Source of the DNA: Streptomyces diastaticus subsp. diastaticus
GTDB taxonomy: Bacteria > Actinomycetota > Actinomycetes > Streptomycetales > Streptomycetaceae
Length of the DNA stretch: 64,000 nt
Direction: 5' to 3'
NCBI RefSeq assembly: GCF_011170125.1
Contig: NZ_BLLN01000005.1
Location: 1,364,001-1,428,000, forward strand
Part shown: positions 18,727 through 26,532 of the stretch, one piece after another
Position numbering within the stretch: position 1 is the stretch's first letter
Layout of the letters: each line of letters begins with the position of its first letter
The notes under the pieces: generated by a model
Told to the model about the DNA's origin: nothing
What the model saw: only the letters and a program-made list of their open reading frames with translations
Databases searched by the model: none
Program-made: the position numbers and the translations under genes

Positions 18727-19591
18727 GACCGTGTCCTATGTGGGGTCGGCTCGTTGGACTCGTCATGGGGCGGGGTACGTGGAGTTGGATTGTTCCGGAC
18801 GGGCTGTGGGAGATCGCGGAGCCGCTGATCCCACCGTCAAAGGTGCGGCCGCAGGGCGGCGGGACTCAGGACACGCCCGATGAGACGCTGTTCGCCGCGA
18901 TCATCTACGTCCTGGTCAGCGGGTGCGCCTGGCGGGCCTTGCCGCCGTGCTTCGGGATATCGAAGTCGACGGCCCACCGAAGGTTCCTGATCTGGTCAAG
19001 AGCCGGCGTGTGGGGCCGACTGCACGAGGAGATCCTGCACCGGCTGAACGACGCCGGCCTGCTCGACCTGTCCCGGGCCGTGCTCGACTCCGCCCACCTG
19101 AGGGCTAAAAAGGGGGCGAACTCACAGGTCCGAGCCCCGTGGACCGGGGCAAGCCGGGCTCCAAGATGCACGTCCTGTCGGACGCGAACGGACTGCCCCT
19201 CCTCGTCGGCCTCTCCGCGGCCAACACCCACGACAGCCTCGCGCTGAAGCCGATGGTCGAGGGTCACCAAACGAGACACGACCCCCACCGCAGCCGGTAC
19301 TTCAAGCCTCAGCGCCTGCATGCGGACAAAGCCTACGACGTCCCCCACCTGCGGAAATGGTTATGGGGCAAGCACATCGGCGTACGCATCGCCCGCAAGG
19401 GAGTCGAGTCCAGCGAACGCTTGGGACGCCGCAGATGGGTCATCGAGCGGACCATGTCCTGGCTGACCGGCTACCGCAGACTGAACCACCGCTACGAACG
19501 CCATCCCCGCAACTACCTGGCCTTCCTCGGCCTCGCCGCCGCCCTCTGCTGCTACAAACGCCTCGCTCGACTCACCACATAGGACACGGTC
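18727..19591 (+). mobile_element. IS5-family element A, right copy
   Basis: 865 bp with GACCGTGTCC ends, flanked by TAA at 18724-18726 and 19592-19594. Confidence 0.92.
18738..19582 (+). CDS. IS5-family transposase (element A), frameshifted fusion, right copy
   Basis: Same protein as the left copy. The frame switch is at AAAAAGGGGG (19107-19116). The first ATG lies inside the terminal repeat, so the start may be the ATG at about 18765 (MGRGTW). Confidence 0.88.
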
Positions 19592-19799
19592 TAAGCGCTT
19601 GGCCGCAGGTCTGGGTCCAGCCGGGGCACCCAGTCTCCGCCCTCCACCGCCTCGCCTGCGCCGGCGGCCGACTCCGAAGACCCGGCCGCCGCAGAGAAGA
19701 CGACACTCAAACGCGGGTTTCCTATCGCCGCCTACGTCGCCGGAAGACTAGCCACGACACGTACCATCGGCCGCATGATCCGTTGCGATCGCAGCAGGC

Positions 19800-20315
19800 G
19801 TGATCGTGGTCGATCTGCCAGAAGGATCGGCCCTCCAGATCGAGGCCCGTGCCCATGCCCGAGAAAGGGACGCCAGAACCGCCTCCCGGGCCTTGAAGGC
19901 TTCCGAGGACCTCCTGAGCCAGGCGGAAGCTTCCAGCGGCTCAGAGCCCGCCTGGATCGACTTCTATCACCACGCCCGCCTCTCCGCGGACGCCGCCGAG
20001 GTCTTCCGCCACCTGAAGAACCCCAAGGCGGCCCTGGCCTGGAACCAGCAGGCCGCCGCCATGCCGTCCGGCGTGTTCACCCGCTCGGTCGGGATGCGGC
20101 TGGCGATCGTGGGCACCGCCCACCTCCAGGCTCGCAACCTTGACCACGGCCTGGAACTCGGCAACCGGTCCGTGGACATCCTCGCGCGCGTCCAGTCCTC
20201 CCGGGCCAAGGACTACGTCCGCGAGTTCAACACCGCCCTCGCCCCATGGCGGCGCGAGCCGGCCGTCCGCGAGTTCATCCACCGCACCCGCACCGAACTC
20301 GGCGTCGCCGCCTGA
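19800..20315 (+). pseudogene. C-terminal fragment of a TPR-type Streptomyces regulator
   Basis: 171-aa open frame made of helical TPR-like repeats (AEVFRHLKNPKAALAWNQQA, MRLAIVGTAHLQARNLDHGL) and the tail YVREFNTALAPWRREPAVREF that typifies large Streptomyces HTH-TPR regulators of about 400 aa. The N-terminal HTH half is absent and the frame begins at a GTG with no clear RBS, about 205 bp after the right IS array. Most likely a remnant. Confidence 0.6.
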
Positions 20316-20322
20316 GCCAGTG

Positions 20323-21210
20323 AGCCTTTTCCATCCTCACTCCGAGCTGGTCAGATGCAGGGTGAGGATGGCTTGGACGAGGCTGGTGATCCGGGTGGTC
20401 GAGCACCGTAGCCTGCGGAGGAGTCGCCAGGACTTGAGGGTGGCGACGGCCTGTTCGACGAGGGCCCGGATCTTTGCGTGGGACCGGTTGACCGCCTGCT
20501 GGCCTGTGGAGAGGGTTTCCCACCGTCCCCAGCATGGGATGCGGACCGTGCCGCCGGTGCCTCGGTATGCCTTGTCGGCCCAGCATGGGACGTCTGCCTC
20601 GGCGAGGGCGTCGATGATCCCGTGTTCGCGGGCTGCGCGGATGTCGTGGACGGCGCCGGGCAGGGCGGGTGAGGCCCACAGCAGCCGGCCGAAGGGGTCG
20701 GCGAGGATCTGCACGTTCATCCCGTGCTTCTTGTGCTTGCCGGAGTAGAACGGCCGGTCCGCGGCGATGCGGTCGATGGGCAGGAGGGTGCCGTCCAGGA
20801 TCAGGTACGCCTTCGCCGATGCGGTCCGCACCGCGTCGGTCAGGCCGGGGGCGAGAGCGGCCAGGAGCTCGACCGCCTCGGTGACGTAGCGGTAGGCCGT
20901 CGTGGTGCCGATGCCGAACCCGGCCGCAAGCTGGGCGTAGGTGTGGCCCATCCGCAGATGGGCGAGGGTGAGCAGGGCCTGGCGGCCGGCGGTCAGGCAC
21001 CGCCACCGGGAGCCGATCGCGCGGCGGTGGCGCCGCAGCTGCTGCGTGAGGAAGCGGAGGGCGGAACTGGACACGTCGACACCCGACGGGTAAACAAGCA
21101 TGCGAAGCCTCTGGTGGAGACGGTTCTCTTGGTCGAAAACCCATCTACCAGGGGCTTCACCACCTTGTCAGCCCAACTGTGGTACTCCAGCAGCAGGTTG
21201 GAAAAGGCTC
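20323..21210 (-). mobile_element. IS5-family element (third type)
   Basis: Terminal repeats GAGCCTTTTCC and its complement, flanked by AGT on both sides as a 3-bp target duplication. It inserted just after the TPR fragment. Confidence 0.82.
20337..21101 (-). CDS. IS5-family transposase, intact single frame
   Basis: 254-aa DDE transposase (DDE_Tnp_4 type). It has an N-terminal HTH (MGHTYAQLAAGFGIGTTTAYRY), the first Asp in LILDGTLLPIDR, the second in CWADKAYRG and a C-terminal region with LVEQAVATLKSWRLLRRL, which supplies the Glu. No frameshift or stop. Confidence 0.92.
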   Translation of the reverse strand: MLVYPSGVDVSSSALRFLTQQLRRHRRAIGSRWRCLTAGRQALLTLAHLRMGHTYAQLAAGFGIGTTTAYRYVTEAVELLAALAPGLTDAVRTASAKAYLILDGTLLPIDRIAADRPFYSGKHKKHGMNVQILADPFGRLLWASPALPGAVHDIRAAREHGIIDALAEADVPCWADKAYRGTGGTVRIPCWGRWETLSTGQQAVNRSHAKIRALVEQAVATLKSWRLLRRLRCSTTRITSLVQAILTLHLTSSE

Positions 21211-21270
21211 AGTGCCTCCACGGCACGACGGCATCAGCCTCAACCCGACTGGATTGGAAACACCCGAGCT

Positions 21271-21564
21271 ATGCCTCAACTGCACCGCTTCGACAATGGC
21301 AGCAAGATCGGAAACGTCTCCCACGAACAGCTCAAGTTCCTCAACGACCACCTCATGGATGACACAGCCACGGAATTCTGCGTCAACAGCAACACCCTCA
21401 AGTGCCTCGCCGAGTTCGGGGCTGACCCGATGCTCATCGGCATGCTGGAGGATGCCCTCGGCCACGACTCCTGGATGGAGTTCACTTGGACGACCGACGG
21501 CCCGCCCACCCCGTGGATTCAGGTAGTGCCTGCCAAGCCCGGCCGCAGAACCCGCCGAGCTTGA
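21271..21564 (+). CDS. Small unknown protein, 97 aa
   Basis: The frame from ATG 21271 encodes an acidic protein (MPQLHRFDNGSKIGNVSHEQ start; helical middle with CLAEFGADPMLIGMLEDAL; basic tail PAKPGRRTRRA). A weak GGAAA lies upstream. Family not recognised. Coding-like codon use supports a real gene, but the neighbourhood is full of remnants. Confidence 0.5.
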   Translation: MPQLHRFDNGSKIGNVSHEQLKFLNDHLMDDTATEFCVNSNTLKCLAEFGADPMLIGMLEDALGHDSWMEFTWTTDGPPTPWIQVVPAKPGRRTRRA

Positions 21565-21572
21565 CGCGGGGC

Positions 21573-21619
21573 CGCGAATTCATCCACCGCACCCATACCG
21601 GACTTGGCATCGTCGCCTG
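21573..21619 (+). pseudogene. Second remnant of a TPR-regulator C-terminus
   Basis: Encodes EFIHRTHTGLGIVA and a stop, nearly the same as the EFIHRTRTELGVAA end at 20272-20315. Only the tail is present, so this is debris of a second copy or of a duplication. Confidence 0.45.
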
Positions 21620-21675
21620 ACGCACCCACTTGGACGACCCGCACCGGTGTCACACGGGCCCGATAGAGTGTCGAC

Positions 21676-22572
21676 GTGGACTCATTGGGCGGTGCGATTT
21701 CGACGAGAGCCGGCCTGGCGTCGTCGTTCTCGGTGGCCGAAGCTCAGCGATTGATGGCCGCAGTGCCAGCGCCCGTAGCCAACGACGTCTGGCGGGCACG
21801 ATGCACTGCCATGCACGGGCACTTCACCCGCCTCGACCACATCGGCAAGCAGCCGGTAGTTCATAGGGCTCCCGAGGAGCAGGTGTGTCTGCTCCGGTCG
21901 ATGGCAAGGTGCGTGCAGGACCCTAACTTCGCGGAGATGTGCCTGGAGCTCGCGATTCAAGTGGAGGCGGCCGAGGACAGGTTGGCCGGACTTGGTAGGG
22001 CCGATGAAGCTGTTGCCATCCGATCCTTGATGATCGGCCAGGCGATGGAGTGGGTGGTCCACGTCTGGCGTCTGGCCGACCAGATAGACGATCTGCGAGC
22101 CCGACAGAAGGCGTGGAGCAAGGGCCACCACCGTGTGGCCCGTGTGCTGAAGTCCGCCCGCATACCGCTGTGGGTCGTGGGTGTGCTGGAAGACATCTCC
22201 CACGATGAACTCCGGACGATGACTCCCGGTGACTTGGTCCGCCGCGCGGGCCTTGGGAACGTCTGGATTGCGGAGGCGGCGCAGGTACTCGACCGCCTGC
22301 GAGCCCTCGCCTTGCTCGGTGTCGACCTCGCGGACTGGAACGAGCTACTGGACCAGCTCGCCACGTGTCTCGACGCTGATAAGAATCTTCCGGCATCACG
22401 GGTCGGGAATGTGGATGTGCCGCCTCGACCGTGCGGTCCACCAGGCGGGCTTGTGCTGACGGAACCCCGCGTGCCGCGAGCACCGGGCTGTGCGGTCCCT
22501 CGTCGGATCACCACGCATGGCCGCCGTCTGCTGCACCAGGACGGAAGGTGCGGAGGGCACCTGACCGCGTAG
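21676..22572 (+). CDS. Unknown protein, 298 aa
   Basis: GTG start at 21676 without a Shine-Dalgarno but with TAGAGT eight bases upstream, as in leaderless Streptomyces transcripts. Residues 1-170 are helical and rich in W/H. Residues about 170-215 (HDELRTMTPGDLVRRAGLGN) resemble a helix-hairpin-helix DNA-binding motif like that of the RNA polymerase alpha C-terminal domain. The last about 60 residues are P/R/G-rich and look like out-of-frame translation, so a frameshift near 22390 is possible. Function unknown. Confidence 0.5.
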   Translation: MDSLGGAISTRAGLASSFSVAEAQRLMAAVPAPVANDVWRARCTAMHGHFTRLDHIGKQPVVHRAPEEQVCLLRSMARCVQDPNFAEMCLELAIQVEAAEDRLAGLGRADEAVAIRSLMIGQAMEWVVHVWRLADQIDDLRARQKAWSKGHHRVARVLKSARIPLWVVGVLEDISHDELRTMTPGDLVRRAGLGNVWIAEAAQVLDRLRALALLGVDLADWNELLDQLATCLDADKNLPASRVGNVDVPPRPCGPPGGLVLTEPRVPRAPGCAVPRRITTHGRRLLHQDGRCGGHLTA

Positions 22573-22609
22573 CGGCGGATCGGTCCTGCTCGACCCATGG
22601 GGACCGAAG

Positions 22610-22801
22610 ATGAATCTCAGCGACGCTCTGGGTGCGATGTCTGCCATCGCTGGCGTTGGCTCGTTCGTGCTTCAGATCCGCGGCGACCGTCGCAAAAGGC
22701 GCGAGGCTGACGCCGATCGACCGGACATTCACCAGGGCTCTGGGGCCTCGACCGACACGCCTCCGGACGAGGCGGTTGAGTCGTCGGACAACGATGAGTG
22801 A
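22610..22801 (+). CDS. Small membrane-anchored-like protein, 63 aa
   Basis: The ATG at 22610 follows GGGGACC. A short hydrophobic N-terminus (LGAMSAIAGVGSFVLQI), then a basic stop-transfer (RGDRRKRR) and an acidic tail (ESSDNDE). A strong terminator starts 10 bp after the stop. No family recognised. Confidence 0.5.
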   Translation: MNLSDALGAMSAIAGVGSFVLQIRGDRRKRREADADRPDIHQGSGASTDTPPDEAVESSDNDE

Positions 22802-22810
22802 GTAAACGAC

Positions 22811-22840
22811 CGGGGCGCCTGCCTTGCGGCAGGCGCCCCG
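22811..22840. terminator. Strong hairpin terminator
   Basis: Perfect 13-bp stem CGGGGCGCCTGCC with TTGC loop, between the small protein and the convergent AlbA-type gene. Confidence 0.85.
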
Positions 22841-22914
22841 ATTCCGCGTGTCCACGGCGGATGCGTTGAGCTCGCCCTGCCCCCGTGGGCCCGCGCGAGT
22901 GGGCCGAAGGGTTC

Positions 22915-24213
22915 TCAGGTCGGCAGCATCTCCAGACCGAACTGGTGCAGCAGCCCTTCGGCAAGGTCGGTGGCACCCGCTGTGAGCGCTTGATCGCCGG
23001 CGAACGGCGCCAGGTCGCTGTAAGCCGGCTGCACACTGCGTGGCTGCCGTGCCAATTCGGCCACCTCGGGGCGCCCGTGATCGAGGACTACGGGGGCGAA
23101 GCGGAGTCCGCTGCCAGGCTGGGTCTGCAGAACGGCCCGCAGCTCGACGGGACTGTCCGCGCGCAGCGCCAGGCGGTGCTCGTCTGCCAGAGCGATGGTC
23201 TCGAAGACCGCGCTGATCAGCGTCGCCAAGGACACCGGCAGCGGAACTTCTGGGTGACTAGGCGGCAGGGCGTGGTGGGAGACGTCGACGGCGGTGACGA
23301 CTGTGCCGTCGTGATGCAGCTCCACCAATATGCCGCGCTGGCGGGTGACACGGGCCGGGACCAGCATGTTGGTATCCACCCAGCGGCGCAGACCCTTACG
23401 CGGACTGTTGGCCAGGAGATGAGAGAAGAGCTGCGGGCCCAGCAGCCGCGGCATCGGGATAGCGCTGGCGAGCAGGCGCTCCGCCCGCTTCGCGCTTCGC
23501 GACATGACTCCCTGCACCTCAGACCGTGACAGGGCAGGGACCATCCGCGGGATGGGCCGTGAGGGATGTGCCACAACGATCAGCCACGCGGCCTGGACCT
23601 CCGACTCCCCGAGGACGAGGTCAGTGGTGTTCCGGAGGTGCTGTTCCACGGCTGCTTCGGCGGTCTGCTGGCGGGTGAAGCGGCCGCGGTAAGCGAGCGC
23701 GATCTGGTGTTCGGCCATGTAGTCGGTGTCGTCGCGGTGACGGTAGGGCGCATTGAAGGTGGTCTTGTCCTTGTCCTTCTGCTGCCATCCGTAGAGGAAG
23801 TGCGGTGCCATCTCGCTGGCCGGGACGTCAACGACCAGGGTGTCCTTGCCGCTGCCGTCGGTCGCCGGGAGCTTGAGATAGCTCACGCCGCTCACGGTGG
23901 GTTGCAGATGGACGCGCAGCCACTGGCCGAGCTGCTTGTCGTTAACCTGATTCAGGTCAACGCCGACCATGTCCACTGTGTCACTCACACCGTAGACGAG
24001 GAGACCGCCGCGGGTGTTCGCCATGGCGGCGACGTCCTTGGCGAACTCGTTCCATTGGCCTGGAACTGGTGAGACGGGCGGGAGGGCCTCCTTCCAGTCC
24101 AGGTCGTCACTCTCGCCGAGCTTGCGCTGTACGGCCTCGGCGACCATTTCGTACGTCACCGGCCCCGGCGGCTGGCCGAGGTACTCGTGTAGCCGGGTCC
24201 ATGAACGTGCCAT
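22915..24213 (-). CDS. AlbA_2/Schlafen-type ATP-binding protein
   Basis: 432 aa. Residues about 30-185 form an AlbA_2 (divergent AAA-4, Schlafen-like) domain: an acidic start ESDDLDWKEAL, FAKDVAAMANTRGGLLVYGV, and VVDVPASEMAPHFLYG with a substrate-type loop. The C-terminal half (after about 200) is unrecognised and predicted mixed helix/strand. Proteins with this domain occur as stand-alone genes in defense and mobile islands and may bind or cut nucleic acid. It lies between IS debris and a terminator, apparently monocistronic. A defense role is inferred from neighbourhood. Confidence 0.75.
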   Translation of the reverse strand: MARSWTRLHEYLGQPPGPVTYEMVAEAVQRKLGESDDLDWKEALPPVSPVPGQWNEFAKDVAAMANTRGGLLVYGVSDTVDMVGVDLNQVNDKQLGQWLRVHLQPTVSGVSYLKLPATDGSGKDTLVVDVPASEMAPHFLYGWQQKDKDKTTFNAPYRHRDDTDYMAEHQIALAYRGRFTRQQTAEAAVEQHLRNTTDLVLGESEVQAAWLIVVAHPSRPIPRMVPALSRSEVQGVMSRSAKRAERLLASAIPMPRLLGPQLFSHLLANSPRKGLRRWVDTNMLVPARVTRQRGILVELHHDGTVVTAVDVSHHALPPSHPEVPLPVSLATLISAVFETIALADEHRLALRADSPVELRAVLQTQPGSGLRFAPVVLDHGRPEVAELARQPRSVQPAYSDLAPFAGDQALTAGATDLAEGLLHQFGLEMLPT

Positions 24214-24284
24214 CCAGACAGCCTAGTTGCCCAGGCGGCAGGCAGCTCCGGGTTCCGACAGGAGCGCACGGCCGATGGCACGGG

Positions 24285-24460
24285 CGTTTCTCGCGCGCGA
24301 CACCCGGTGGACCCACGACCTCACCGCGACCCGCGCCCACGGCATCATCCAAGCGTGCCTGACCCGGCAGATCCTCGTCCTTGCCGACCGGGTCTACCAG
24401 GGTGCCGGCGCCACCGTCCGCACCCCCTACTACCATCATCACGAACAGCCCGAGCACTAG
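24285..24460 (+). pseudogene. IS5-family transposase remnant, 5' part, interrupted by ISL3 element
   Basis: Encodes WTHDLTATRAHGIIQACLTR and DRVYQGAGATVRTPYYHHHE, matching the second-Asp region of the transposase at 20337-21101 type elements. It continues at 26252 after the ISL3 insertion. The N-terminal two thirds are missing. Confidence 0.7.
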
Positions 24461-26246
24461 TGTCGGCGTACGAGCTGAAGTGGCCCTGGCAAGATTTTCG
24501 TAATGCTGGGATGTGCGACTGTGCGCCGGTGACGCTCCGTCATGGGTAGCGGCAGTGTCGACCAGTGTGATGACCTCATATGGATCATGTCTCCGCACCT
24601 CGATGCGGTGCGGGTGGAACGGGTATGGGTGGCGGGAGGCGTAGTCCGCATCGAGGCCCGCACTCGCGAGTTGTCGGTGGCGTGTCCGGACTGCGGTCGC
24701 GGCTCCGCGCGGGTGCACAGCCGCTACCGCCGCGCGCTGGCCGATGTTGCTGTGGGTGGCCGGCCGGTGGTCATCGAGCTGTCGGTGCGACGGTTGTTCT
24801 GTGACGGCCCGAGCTGCGGTCGGCGGACGTTCGCCGAGCAGGTCGAAGGGCTGACGGCGCGCTACCAGCGCCGCAGCCCGCTGCTGCAGCACCTGGTGGA
24901 GATGGCCGGAGTGCTCCTCGCCGGCCGTGGCGGCGCCCGGCTCCTGCGAATCCTGCAGGTACCGCTGTCGCGGACCAGCGTGCTGTTCCACTTGATGCGC
25001 CTGCCCCTTCCGCCGGCAGCGACCCCGCGGGTGTTGGGCGTGGACGACTTCGCGCTGTACGCGGACGTCTACGGAACCCTGCTGGTGGATGCCGACACCC
25101 GGCTGCCGATCGAGCTGTGGGCCGGCCGCGACGCCGAGCAATTGGCCACCTGGCTGCGGACGCACCCCGGTGTTGACGTCGCCTGCCGGGACGGCTCGCT
25201 GGTCTACCGACAGGGCATCGCCGACGGCGCCCCCAACGCGGTGCAGGTCAGCGACCGCTTCCACCTGTGGCAGGGCCTGTCGAAGCGGGTCGGCGATGTT
25301 GCCGCGGCCCACCGAGGATGCTTGTCCGCTGCGGTCCCGGAGCCCGAAGCTACATCACCGCCAACGAGCCCGGCGGCACCGTCCGACGAAGCCGACACCC
25401 CCGCCCGCCGCCACGCGAAGCGGCTGTTCGAGGCGGTGCACGCGGTGACCGACACTGGCCGCTCACTCAACTCGGCAGCCCGTGAGCTGGGCCTGAACCG
25501 CCGCACCGTGGGCAAGTACGCCCGGGCCGCCACCTGGCAGGAATGCGTACGCCGGATCCCGCCTCGTCGGCCCACGAGTCTTGATCCATACCTGGACTAT
25601 CTGAGGCAGCGCTGGGAGGAGGGCGAGCACACCGCGACGGTGCTGCACCAGGAGATCTCCGCCAAGGGCTACGGCGGCCACTACCAACGGGTCAAGATGG
25701 CCATCGCACCATTACGCCGCGGCCTGCCGATCGACACCCCACGCGAGCGACCACCCTCACCCCGCCAGGTCACCCGCTGGATCACCACCGCACCATCCCG
25801 ACGCGACCTCCACACCACCGAGGCCCTCCGACGGCGCCTCACCCACTGCCCGGAACTGGCACGAACCCACGACCTGGTCCGTCAGTTCGCCGCCATGCTC
25901 GACGCCCATAACGCCCGCCCGCTGGCGCACTGGCTCGAGCAACTGTCCGACGCCGGCCTCCCGGCCCTGGCCGGCCTGGCCAACGCCATCCGCGAGGACC
26001 AGCCCGCGGTCGTGCAGGGCATCACCACACCGTTCAACTCCGGTGTCAACGAAGGCCGCATCACCGACCTGAAACTCCAGAAACGGATCATGGCCGGCCG
26101 CGCAGGTGTCCCTCTGCTCCGCCACCGTGTCATCCTTATGGCCCTGCTCCGACGCCGCTACGGGTGACGGAGCGTCACCGGCGCACGGTCGCACACCCCA
26201 GCATCACGAAAATCTTGCCAGGGCCACGTTCACGTGTACGCCGACA
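24461..26246 (+). mobile_element. ISL3-family element
   Basis: Terminal inverted repeats begin TGTCGGCGTAC and include the strongly conserved TGGCCCTGGCAAGATTTTC; the complementary right end is at about 26165-26246. ACTAG flanks both sides (24456-24460 and 26247-26251), shorter than the 8 bp common in this family. It inserted into the IS5 transposase remnant. Confidence 0.85.
24542..26167 (+). CDS. ISL3-family transposase
   Basis: 541 aa. N-terminal zinc finger CPDCG and CDGPSCGRRTF, an HTH near residue 310-330 (SAARELGLNRRTVGKYAR), and the DDE core with LGVDDFALYADVYG, VSDRFHLWQ and SGVNEGRITDLK. An internal ATG at 24587 (MSPHLDAVRVERV) is an alternative start. Intact. Confidence 0.92.
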   Translation: MGSGSVDQCDDLIWIMSPHLDAVRVERVWVAGGVVRIEARTRELSVACPDCGRGSARVHSRYRRALADVAVGGRPVVIELSVRRLFCDGPSCGRRTFAEQVEGLTARYQRRSPLLQHLVEMAGVLLAGRGGARLLRILQVPLSRTSVLFHLMRLPLPPAATPRVLGVDDFALYADVYGTLLVDADTRLPIELWAGRDAEQLATWLRTHPGVDVACRDGSLVYRQGIADGAPNAVQVSDRFHLWQGLSKRVGDVAAAHRGCLSAAVPEPEATSPPTSPAAPSDEADTPARRHAKRLFEAVHAVTDTGRSLNSAARELGLNRRTVGKYARAATWQECVRRIPPRRPTSLDPYLDYLRQRWEEGEHTATVLHQEISAKGYGGHYQRVKMAIAPLRRGLPIDTPRERPPSPRQVTRWITTAPSRRDLHTTEALRRRLTHCPELARTHDLVRQFAAMLDAHNARPLAHWLEQLSDAGLPALAGLANAIREDQPAVVQGITTPFNSGVNEGRITDLKLQKRIMAGRAGVPLLRHRVILMALLRRRYG

Positions 26247-26251
26247 ACTAG

Positions 26252-26425
26252 CAGCAGTTCAACCGGGACCAAGCTCGGCTGCGGGCTCCCGGCGAGCGTG
26301 CCATCACACAGCTGAAGTCCTGGCGACTGTTACGGCGAGCCCGATGCTCAACCCGGCGTATCGGCACCGCCATCCAAGCCATCCACACCCTTTTGACCTG
26401 CGACTATTCAGGATGAAAGAGATTC
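26252..26425 (+). pseudogene. IS5-family transposase remnant, 3' part
   Basis: Encodes QQFNRDQARLRAPGERAITQ and LKSWRLLRRARCSTRRIG, then a stop. It continues the remnant ending at 24460. With one ACTAG copy removed, the joint reads EH-stop-QQFN, so an amber codon was probably already present before the ISL3 insertion. Confidence 0.7.
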
Positions 26426-26452
26426 AGTGAGCCAACAGGCGTTCTGACCGGT

Positions 26453-26482
26453 CTTGTGTCACGGCCGTCGCCGTGACACAAG
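26453..26482. promoter_or_regulatory. 12-bp inverted repeat upstream of the Mod-Shedu gene
   Basis: CTTGTGTCACGG and its exact complement are separated by 6 bp, 50 bp before the start at 26533. There is no T-run after it, so an operator is at least as likely as a terminator. Confidence 0.5.
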
Positions 26483-26532
26483 GTGATCGATTTACGATGC
26501 CCTACACAGGACCATAACCCTAAGCTGATCAG

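Larger units (their letters stand above)
17864..19594 (-). repeat. 1731-bp inverted repeat, right arm (two tandem IS5-family elements)
   Basis: Reverse-oriented partner of 12060-13790, with the same TAA-B-TAA-A-TAA order read from the inside out. Confidence 0.9.
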
